Below are positions 30,987 through 37,237 of a DNA stretch of 37,237 bases, one piece after another. Position 1 is the stretch's first letter. Every line of letters starts with the position of its first letter. The translations under genes were made by a program, and so were the position numbers. The notes below the pieces were generated by a model that was not told the DNA's origin, made no database searches, and was given only the letters and a program-made list of their open reading frames with translations. This stretch comes from Pseudonocardia sp. (GTDB lineage: Bacteria > Actinomycetota > Actinomycetes > Mycobacteriales > Pseudonocardiaceae): assembly GCA_016794615.1 (NCBI GenBank), contig JAEUJO010000162.1:1-37237 (forward strand). Reading direction: 5' to 3'.

Positions 30987-32219
30987 ATGCGGAAAGTCCT
31001 GATCGCCATCGTCCTCAGCGGGGTCTTCGCACTCGTCTTCGCCGGGCCGGCCGCTGCAGCCGGCCGCACCTGGAACGACATCGTCGACGAGATGGAGGTC
31101 GTGCTCGACGAGTCCTACGACCGGTACGTCGCCGGGGACGCCAAAGCGGCCAGGGAGCAGGTCGACGTCGCCTACTTCGGCTCCTACGAGAAGCTCGGCT
31201 TCGAGAAGACCGTGATGTCCTCCATCTCGGGTGACCGGGCGGCCGCGGTCGAGTACCAGTTCAGCCTGACGAAGAAGCAGATGCTCGGTGCGGCGCCGGC
31301 GGCCGACGTCAGGGAGTCCGTGGACACCCTCGTCACCATGCTGCGCGAGGACGCCACCACGCTGGACGGCACGCAGGAGAGCGGCATCGGTGCTCTGCTC
31401 GCCTCGTTGCTCATCATCCTGCGCGAGGGCTTCGAGGCGATCATCGTGGTCGGCGCCATCGTCGCCTACCTCGTCAGGTCCGGCAACAAGGACAAGGTCG
31501 CCGCGGTCTACTGGGGATCGCTCATCGCGCTGGGTGCCAGCGTCGTCCTCGCGGTCCTGCTCAACAGGCTGACCCAGCTCAGCGGAGCGAACCAGGAGAT
31601 CATCGAGGGTGCGACGATGCTCGTCGCCGCGGTGATGCTGGTCTACGTCAGCAACTGGATCCTCTCCAAGGCCGACACCCGGGCGTGGTCGGGCTACATC
31701 GAGAGCAAGGCCGAGAGGTCGTTGACGACGGGGAGCGTGCTCTCGCTGGCCTTCGTGGCCTTCCTCGCGGTCTTCCGGGAGGGCGCCGAGACGATCCTGT
31801 TCTACCAGGCCCTGCTGGCCCAGACCGATGGCCGGGCCGGGATGATCTGGCTGGGGATCGGGATCGGTGCCGCGCTGCTCGTGGTCGTGTACGTGCTCAT
31901 CCGGCTGCTGAGCATCAAGCTGCCGCAGCGCCCCTTCTTCATCGCCACCGGCGTACTGCTCTCGGTCATGGCGCTGAGCTTCATCGGTTCGGGCATCAAG
32001 GAACTCCAGGAAGGAAACGTCGTCCCGGTGACGCCGGTGCCCGGTATCGGCTCGGTCGACCTGCTCGGCATCTACCCCACGGTGGAGACCCTGGTCCCGC
32101 AGATCGTGACGCTGGTGCTGCTGGTCGTGCTCTTCGTCGTCCAGCTCACCGGGCCCAGGCGGCGGGCGCAGGCCGACCCGCTCCCGAACGAGGGCCCGAC
32201 CGCCGATCTCGACACCTGA
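30987..32219 (+). CDS. FTR1-family iron permease
   Basis: 410-residue membrane permease that carries iron into the cell. A signal-like N terminus (MRKVLIAIVLSGVFALVFAG then PAAAAG) leads to an extracytoplasmic part (about 27-130), then about seven membrane helices. Both FTR1 iron motifs are present: REGFE (146-150) in LIILREGFEAIIVVGAI and REGAE (264-268) in AVFREGAETILFYQALL. The architecture is that of FetM-like partners of P19 rather than the EfeUOB permease. ATG 30987 is nine bases after AGGAGG; ATG 30981 is only three bases away and is the alternative. First gene of an iron-uptake operon behind an iron box. Confidence 0.93.
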   Translation: MRKVLIAIVLSGVFALVFAGPAAAAGRTWNDIVDEMEVVLDESYDRYVAGDAKAAREQVDVAYFGSYEKLGFEKTVMSSISGDRAAAVEYQFSLTKKQMLGAAPAADVRESVDTLVTMLREDATTLDGTQESGIGALLASLLIILREGFEAIIVVGAIVAYLVRSGNKDKVAAVYWGSLIALGASVVLAVLLNRLTQLSGANQEIIEGATMLVAAVMLVYVSNWILSKADTRAWSGYIESKAERSLTTGSVLSLAFVAFLAVFREGAETILFYQALLAQTDGRAGMIWLGIGIGAALLVVVYVLIRLLSIKLPQRPFFIATGVLLSVMALSFIGSGIKELQEGNVVPVTPVPGIGSVDLLGIYPTVETLVPQIVTLVLLVVLFVVQLTGPRRRAQADPLPNEGPTADLDT

Positions 32220-32298
32220 CACCGTTCCCCACCACCGGTGACGTTCACCGACATCCGAGCGTGCCCATGACGGACACGCGAGACGACTGGAGGAGATC

Positions 32299-32901
32299 AT
32301 GAGGCGCAGTCAGCTGGTGACGCTGCTGTCCGCAGCGACCCTGGCCCTGACGGCGGGGCTGGCCGGGTGTGCCGGCGGGGGTGCCACGACAGAACCGAGC
32401 GCGGGTGCCCCGGCCGCCGCGGCGCCCGGCGACACGGCGGGGTTCGAGGAGTTCCCGATCGGCGACGACGTCGAGGTCGGTCCGCTCAACGTCGCAGGCG
32501 TGTACTTCCAGCCCGTCGACATGGAACCCGCCGGCCTGGGACTGCCGGCCAGCCAGTCCGACGTCCACATGGAAGCCGACATCTCCGCGCTGACCAACGA
32601 CCTCGGTTACGGCGTGGGGGACTTCGTCCCGAACCTGACCGTCGACTACGAGATCACCGCGCCCGACGGCAACGTCACCAAGGGCACGTTCATGCCGATG
32701 AACGCGAGCGACGGCCCGCACTACGGGGCCAACCTCAAGCTCGGGCAGGCCGGCACCCACGGGGTCAAGTTCCTGGTCAAGAGCCCCGCCGAACAGGACT
32801 TCCTGCTGCACACCGACCAGAAGACCGGTGTTCCCGGGCGGTTCTGGACCGAGCCGCTGGTGGCCGAATGGCAGTTCGACTACGTGCCGCGTACCTGGTA
32901 G
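32299..32901 (+). CDS. P19/FetP-like iron-transport lipoprotein
   Basis: 200-residue secreted lipoprotein. The signal peptide ends in the lipobox LAGC with the lipidated Cys at 24, followed by a disordered Ala/Pro/Gly linker and a P19 (Tp34-type) beta-sandwich with GVYFQPVDMEPAGLGLPASQ and SDVHMEADISALTNDLGYG. The metal-binding pattern I recall for FetP/P19 (His, Glu two later; Met, His seven later; a further His 30 on) is met here by His90, Glu92, Met134, His141 and His171. P19 binds copper and iron at the cell surface and hands iron to the FTR1 permease encoded just upstream. ATG 32299 follows GGAGGAG. Confidence 0.93.
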   Translation: MRRSQLVTLLSAATLALTAGLAGCAGGGATTEPSAGAPAAAAPGDTAGFEEFPIGDDVEVGPLNVAGVYFQPVDMEPAGLGLPASQSDVHMEADISALTNDLGYGVGDFVPNLTVDYEITAPDGNVTKGTFMPMNASDGPHYGANLKLGQAGTHGVKFLVKSPAEQDFLLHTDQKTGVPGRFWTEPLVAEWQFDYVPRTW

Positions 32902-32940
32902 CCGGACGACGCCCCCGGACGTGGGGGAGGGAGGTGCGTG

Positions 32941-34215
32941 ATGCTGACCAACCTCGTCGCAGTCGTGCAGAACGCGCTGCCTGCTGCGGTCATGGTGGCC
33001 CTGCTGTTCGTGGGAGTCCGGTGGTTCGGCGGGAACGCTCGAGGCGTAGCTCTTGTGCTGTGGGCAATCGTCGCCGGGGCCGTGGCCGCGGCCGTGCTGT
33101 CGGCGCTGTGGTACGCGACCGCCGTCGTCAACCGGGAGTATGTGAACCTCGTGGCCATCTCGGCCGCGCTGGTCCTCGGCGCGGTGCTGCTGTGGTCGCT
33201 GTGGCGCCCGGCGCGACGGCTGCCGCACGGCGCCGTACCGGCGGTCGCCGGTCCCGCTGCTCCGGTGCCGGCGATCGTGCCCGCGGCACTGGCAGGCGTA
33301 CTGGCCTTCATCGCGTTGCCGGAGGTGCTGCTCCCCCTCACGCAGTTCGTGGCCGCCGGCGAGAGCGCCCTGTCGACCACCACGCTGCTGCGGGTCATCG
33401 GCTACCTGCTGGGCCTGCTGCTGGTCGTGCTGTCGGCCGCCGCCCTGTACCAGGCAGCCAAGGGCGCCGGCTCGACGGTGGTGCGGGTCGTGCTCACCGT
33501 CGCGGTCGCGCTGACGATGTTCACCCAGGTCGTCGCCGTGCTGGCGATCCTGCTCGGGCGCGGCATGATCCCGGTGCTCCCGTGGGTCTTCGCGGTCGTG
33601 GTCTGGGGACTCAACAACGAGACCACGGCGCTGTTCGCGCTGCTGGCCGTCACCGCGGTCCTGCCGATCGCGGTCTGGCGAGGCAGCCGCCACCTGCCGA
33701 CCGACCACGCGAACCCGGCCGAGCTCCGGACGGTGCGTGCCCGGGAGCTGACCAGGCGGCGCTTCTGCGAGGTCGTCCTGACCGGCTACGTCCTGGCCGG
33801 CCTCTCGGTGACGGTGCTGCGCGGCTACGACGAACGTGGCCCGGCGCTGAGCCCCGCGGAGCCGGTCGCGGCCGAGCGCGACGAGATCGCGATCCCGCTG
33901 GAGCGCGTCGCCGACGGTCATCTGCACCGGTTCGCCTACCCCGCGTCGGACGGCACCGAGATCCGGTTCATCGTGATCAAGAAGAACGCGGTGGCATACG
34001 GGGTCGGCCTCGACGCCTGCCAGATCTGCGGAGCGTCGGGCTACGCCGAGCGGGACGGCAAGGTCGTCTGCACGCTGTGCGACGTCGTCATGAACGTCGC
34101 GACGATCGGGTTCAAGGGTGGCTGCAACCCGATCCCGCTCGCCTACACGGTGGCCGGCGGCAACCTCGTGGTCCGCACCGCGGACCTGGAGGGCAACCGA
34201 GATGTGTTCGCGTAG
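32941..34215 (+). CDS. DUF2318 membrane protein of the P19 iron-uptake system
   Basis: 424 residues. The N-terminal two thirds hold about eight membrane helices. The C-terminal DUF2318 domain (about 325-424) includes RFAYPASDGTEIRFIVIKKN, then CQIC (360-363), CTLC (377-380) and CNPIP (Cys 395). The conserved Cys pairs suggest Fe-S or haem-free metal or disulfide redox chemistry outside the membrane, likely reducing or handling iron. The same protein follows p19 in the Campylobacter cluster. ATG 32941 has GAGG six bases upstream; GTG 32938 is possible. It is preceded by P19 and followed by two permeases in one direction. Confidence 0.88.
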   Translation: MLTNLVAVVQNALPAAVMVALLFVGVRWFGGNARGVALVLWAIVAGAVAAAVLSALWYATAVVNREYVNLVAISAALVLGAVLLWSLWRPARRLPHGAVPAVAGPAAPVPAIVPAALAGVLAFIALPEVLLPLTQFVAAGESALSTTTLLRVIGYLLGLLLVVLSAAALYQAAKGAGSTVVRVVLTVAVALTMFTQVVAVLAILLGRGMIPVLPWVFAVVVWGLNNETTALFALLAVTAVLPIAVWRGSRHLPTDHANPAELRTVRARELTRRRFCEVVLTGYVLAGLSVTVLRGYDERGPALSPAEPVAAERDEIAIPLERVADGHLHRFAYPASDGTEIRFIVIKKNAVAYGVGLDACQICGASGYAERDGKVVCTLCDVVMNVATIGFKGGCNPIPLAYTVAGGNLVVRTADLEGNRDVFA

Positions 34216-34257
34216 CGGCGCCGACCCGGGCCGTGCTCGTCGCAGGGGTGAGGTCGG

Positions 34258-35535
34258 ATGTTCTGGCGGATGGTGAAAGGCGCGCTCGTGCGCCAGCGCG
34301 CGAAGCGGCTGACGATCCTGCTGACGGTCGCGCTGGGGGCCTCGCTCGCCACCGGGATGCTCAACGTCATGTTCGACGTCGGCGACAAGGTCAACCAGGA
34401 GCTCAAGGCCTACGGAGCGAACATCAACGTCCTGCCCACCGGCACCGCCGTGCTGGGCGAGCGCTACTCGCTGGAGAACGCCGACGTGCTCCCGCAGGCC
34501 CAGCTCGCCGAGGGTGACCTCGGAAAGATCAAGACGATCTTCTGGGCGTTCAACATCGTCGACTTCGCGCCCTACCTGGAGACGAAGGCGGCGATCGACG
34601 GCGACGACGTGACGCTCGTCGGCACGTGGTTCCAGCGCGAGCTCAGCCTGCCCACCGGCGAGGTGACGCAGGCGGGCACCCGGAACATGAAGTCGTGGTG
34701 GGACGTCACGGGCGACTGGCTGACCGACGCCGACGACGGGGCCGTGATGGTCGGGAGCGCGCTGGCCGCGCGGCACGGCCTGCAGGTCGGCGATGCGATC
34801 ACCGTGGAGGTGAACGGGCGGTCGACCCCGCTTCTCGTGAAGGGGATCATCGACGCCGGGGGCGACGAGGACGAGCAGGCCTTCGTCCCGCTGCGGCTGG
34901 TCCAGGACCTCGAGCAGCTGCCCGCTGCGGTCGGGCGGATCGAAGTCAGTGCGCTGACCACCCCGGACAACGAGCTTTCCCGCCGGGCGGCGCAGAACCC
35001 CGAGAGCCTGTCGATCAAGGACTGGGAGACCTGGTACTGCACGGCCTATGTGTCCTCGATCTCCTACCAGATCGAGGAGGCCATCCCGGGCTCGGTCGCC
35101 AAGCCGATCCGCCAGGTCGCCGAATCCGAGGGCGCGATCCTGGAGAAGACGCAGCTGCTCATGCTCCTGATCACCGGGCTGAGCCTCGTCGGTGCCGCGC
35201 TGGGCATCTCCAACCTCGTGACGGCCAGCGTCATGGAACGTGCCCCCGAGATCGGGCTGCTCAAGGCCGTCGGCGCGACCGACGGCGCGGTCCTCCTGCT
35301 GGTCCTCGTGGAGATCGCGGTCGTCGGCACCGTCGGTGGCGTGCTCGGCTACTTCGCCGGGCTCGGCGTCGCCCAGATCATCGGGCAGACCGTCTTCGGG
35401 TCGGCGATCAGCATCAAGCCGGTCGTGATCCCGCTGGTGGCGGTCCTGGTGTCGCTGGTCCTCCTGGCCGGCAGCCTCCCCTCGATCCGGTTGCTGCTCT
35501 CGCTGCGCCCGGCCGAAGTCCTGCACGGGCGGTGA
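34258..35535 (+). CDS. ABC transporter permease, FtsX/MacB type (first of two)
   Basis: 425 residues. One N-terminal membrane helix (LTILLTVALGASLATGMLNV), a large extracytoplasmic MacB-like domain (about 40-300) and three C-terminal helices of the FtsX domain, with ITGLSLVGAALGISNLVTAS, ERAPEIGLLKAVGATDG and LLSLRPAEVLHGR at the end. This type works by mechanotransmission rather than by simple substrate passage. It pairs with the next permease and the ATPase in the P19 iron system. ATG 34258 starts 42 bases after the DUF2318 gene. Confidence 0.9.
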   Translation: MFWRMVKGALVRQRAKRLTILLTVALGASLATGMLNVMFDVGDKVNQELKAYGANINVLPTGTAVLGERYSLENADVLPQAQLAEGDLGKIKTIFWAFNIVDFAPYLETKAAIDGDDVTLVGTWFQRELSLPTGEVTQAGTRNMKSWWDVTGDWLTDADDGAVMVGSALAARHGLQVGDAITVEVNGRSTPLLVKGIIDAGGDEDEQAFVPLRLVQDLEQLPAAVGRIEVSALTTPDNELSRRAAQNPESLSIKDWETWYCTAYVSSISYQIEEAIPGSVAKPIRQVAESEGAILEKTQLLMLLITGLSLVGAALGISNLVTASVMERAPEIGLLKAVGATDGAVLLLVLVEIAVVGTVGGVLGYFAGLGVAQIIGQTVFGSAISIKPVVIPLVAVLVSLVLLAGSLPSIRLLLSLRPAEVLHGR

Positions 35536-35540
35536 GGGGC

Positions 35541-36674
35541 ATGCGCCGACAGAGCATGTACCTGCGCATGGTGACCCGCTCGCTGCTCGGCCGCCGTTCG
35601 CGGCTCATCGTCGCCCTGCTCGCGGTGGCGATCGGCGCGGCGACGCTGTCCGGGCTGGTCACCGTCTACCACGATGTGCCCCGCCAGCTGGGCCGGGAGT
35701 TCCGCTCCTACGGAGCGAACCTCGTCGTGATCCCCAGTGGGGAGACGCCCGGCCTGGACCGGTCGGTGATGGAGCGGGTCGGCCGGCTGCTGCCGGCGGA
35801 TGCCACGGTCGGCGTCGCCCCCTACCGCTACGACACCGTGCGGATCCACGAGCAACCCTTCCTCGCCGCGGGGACCGAACTGCCCGGCGCCAGGGCCGTC
35901 AGCCCGTACTGGGGGATCACGGGCGACTGGCCGGCCGCATCCGGCGACATGCTCGTCGGTCAGGACGTGGCGAAGCTGATCGGGCTCGAGGCGGGCGAGC
36001 AGGTGACGGTGACGGGCGTCGACGCCGGGGGTAAGGACGTCGAGCGGGCCTTCACCGTGACCGGGATCCTGCAGTCCGGTGGGGCCGAGGACGGGTACGT
36101 CTTCACCGATCTCACCGATCTGGCGGCCCTGGCGGGTGGTGACCGGATCGACGTGATCGAGTACAGCGTTGCAACCTCGGAGGAGGAGCTCGCGGCGACC
36201 GCCGGGCGGATCACCGACACCGTCGAGGGCGCCGCCGCCGAGCGGGTCAAGCGGGTCAGCTCGTCGGAGGCGAGCGTGTTGGGGACGCTGCAGTCCCTGG
36301 TGTATCTGGTCACCCTGATCGTGCTGGTGCTGACCATGATCTGCGTCTCGACGACGATGATCGCGGTCGTGGCCGAGCGCCGCAAGGAGATCGGGCTGCG
36401 TAAGGCGCTGGGCGCGGACAACCGCGCCATCGTCGCCGAGTTCCTCGGGGAGGGCCTGCTCCTCGGTGCGCTGGGCGGCGTTCTGGGCTCCGTGCTCGGC
36501 TTCGGGTTCGCCGAGGTGGTGAGCCTGAACGTGTTCGGCCGGGGCATCTCGTTCCAGCCGCTGATGATCCTGCTGACGGTGGTCGTCTCGGTGGCGGTGA
36601 CCGGGCTCGCCTGCGTGTTGCCGGTGCGCCGGGCCGTCGACGTCGAACCGGCCGTCGTCCTGCGTGGAGAGTAG
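35541..36674 (+). CDS. ABC transporter permease, FtsX/MacB type (second of two)
   Basis: 377 residues, same layout as its upstream neighbour but shorter in the extracytoplasmic domain. N-terminal helix LIVALLAVAIGAATLSGLVT, periplasm-side MacB-like part with SYGANLVVIPSGETPG (the first permease has AYGANINVLPTG, showing common origin), then the FtsX helices with VLVLTMICVSTTMIAVVAER, RRKEIGLRKALGADNRAIVA and the ending VEPAVVLRGE. ATG 35541 is five bases after the previous stop, with GAGGGG upstream. A heteromeric transporter with the neighbouring permease and ATPase is expected. Confidence 0.9.
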   Translation: MRRQSMYLRMVTRSLLGRRSRLIVALLAVAIGAATLSGLVTVYHDVPRQLGREFRSYGANLVVIPSGETPGLDRSVMERVGRLLPADATVGVAPYRYDTVRIHEQPFLAAGTELPGARAVSPYWGITGDWPAASGDMLVGQDVAKLIGLEAGEQVTVTGVDAGGKDVERAFTVTGILQSGGAEDGYVFTDLTDLAALAGGDRIDVIEYSVATSEEELAATAGRITDTVEGAAAERVKRVSSSEASVLGTLQSLVYLVTLIVLVLTMICVSTTMIAVVAERRKEIGLRKALGADNRAIVAEFLGEGLLLGALGGVLGSVLGFGFAEVVSLNVFGRGISFQPLMILLTVVVSVAVTGLACVLPVRRAVDVEPAVVLRGE

Positions 36675-36696
36675 TTCCGATGAGCGAGGTGCAGCG

Positions 36697-37237
36697 ATGA
36701 ACCTGCTGGAGCTGACCGACGTCAGCAAGATCTACGGCGACGTGCACGCGTTGCAGAACGTGGACTTCGTGGTCGGCGAGGGGGAGTGGATATCCATCGT
36801 CGGGCCGTCGGGATCCGGCAAGACGACCTTGATGAACATCATCGGCTGTATGGACAGACCGACCAGCGGCACCGTCGTCCTGGACGGCACCGACATCTCG
36901 ACGGAGCGGCCGAGCGGGCTCACCCGGATCCGCCGCAGCAAGATCGGGCTGGTCTTCCAGCAGTTCCACCTGATCGGCTACCTCACCGCGGTGGAGAACG
37001 TGATGGTCGCGCAGTACTACCACAGCATGCCCGACGAGGCCGAGGCCCTGGAGGCCCTCGACCGGGTGGGGTTGGGGCACCGGGCCAAGCACCTGCCACA
37101 CCAGCTCTCGGGAGGGGAGCAGCAACGGGTCTGCATCGCCCGGGCGCTGATCAACTATCCCCGGCTGGTTCTCGCCGACGAGCCCACGGGCAACCTGGAC
37201 GTCGCCAACGAGAAGATCGTCCTGGACACCTTCGACG
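36697..37237 (+). CDS. ABC transporter ATP-binding protein (partial at window end)
   Basis: First 180 codons of a MacB/LolD-type ATPase; the 3' end lies outside the window. Walker A GPSGSGKT (about residues 36-43), Q-loop [10 protein letters not shown], signature LSGGEQQR, and Walker [13 protein letters not shown] are all intact. It should energise the two FtsX-like permeases upstream. ATG 36697 gives the family start [20 protein letters not shown]. In Campylobacter the equivalent gene is followed by thioredoxin-like genes, which cannot be checked here. Confidence 0.95.
   Translation, partial: MNLLELTDVSKIYGDVHALQNVDFVVGEGEWISIVGPSGSGKTTLMNIIGCMDRPTSGTVVLDGTDISTERPSGLTRIRRSKIGLVFQQFHLIGYLTAVENVMVAQYYHSMPDEAEALEALDRVGLGHRAKHLPHQLSGGEQQRVCIARALINYPRLVLADEPTGNLDVANEKIVLDTFD

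Noticed and set aside
1..37237. CRISPR arrays, tRNA or rRNA genes, complete insertion sequences
   Set aside because: I saw no repeat-spacer array, no tRNA-like cloverleaf, no rRNA signature and no transposase. All tandem repeats found are short and adjacent, without spacers.

Overview
The window is high-G+C actinomycete chromosome. It has many GTG starts, purine-rich ribosome binding sites, an Lsr2 nucleoid protein, a DosT/DevS-like kinase and an Rv1733c-like membrane protein. A member of the Pseudonocardiales is my best guess, but that is inference from gene families; no rRNA or marker gene is present.

Layout. 0-2 kb: cysK-cysE cysteine operon (minus). 2-4 kb: a GT1 glycosyltransferase and lsr2 with a readable promoter and a strong hairpin terminator. 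4-6 kb: a GlxA/AraC-type regulator divergent from a membrane protein, with repeated half-sites between them. 6-12.4 kb: a group resembling the mycobacterial dormancy (DosR) regulon: GAF-GAF histidine kinase, long hibernation factor (Rv0079-like), zinc alcohol dehydrogenase, SHOCT protein, small membrane proteins and an Rv1733c-like protein. 12.5-17.8 kb: an FAD oxidoreductase and a biotin-dependent acyl-CoA carboxylase pair (beta then alpha, methylcrotonyl-CoA type). 17.9-21.8 kb: a lower-G+C island with one overlapping operon, abiEi-abiEii-hsdM-hsdS, with no hsdR in the window. 22-23.8 kb: HMG-CoA lyase and an aldehyde dehydrogenase that has lost its middle. 24-25 kb: an SPFH/band-7 protein. 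25.1-30.7 kb: a tight minus-strand operon of MBL-fold lactonase (interrupted by TGA), hydroxyacid-oxoacid transhydrogenase, FmdB-type zinc ribbon and a large FAD/Fe-S dehydrogenase. 31-37.2 kb: an FTR1/P19 iron-uptake operon behind a DtxR/IdeR-like iron box, cut by the window end inside its ABC ATPase.

How the genes work together. The 25-31 kb operon fits a closed cycle: a lactonase would open a 4-hydroxy-acid lactone, the transhydrogenase would oxidise 4-hydroxybutyrate using 2-oxoglutarate and release D-2-hydroxyglutarate, and the YdiJ-like FAD/Fe-S enzyme would return D-2-hydroxyglutarate to 2-oxoglutarate. The carboxylase pair and HMG-CoA lyase are consistent with leucine catabolism. The iron operon matches the Campylobacter p19-type cluster (FTR1 permease, P19 lipoprotein, DUF2318 membrane protein, two FtsX/MacB-like permeases, ATPase).

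Several genes look damaged: an abiEii frameshift, an hsdS recognition-domain deletion, an unusual HsdM catalytic motif, an aldehyde dehydrogenase deletion, a lactonase nonsense codon and a frameshifted small membrane gene. A tandem palindromic repeat also sits in frame inside the FAD/Fe-S enzyme gene. All of this comes from reading the sequence; no searches were run.
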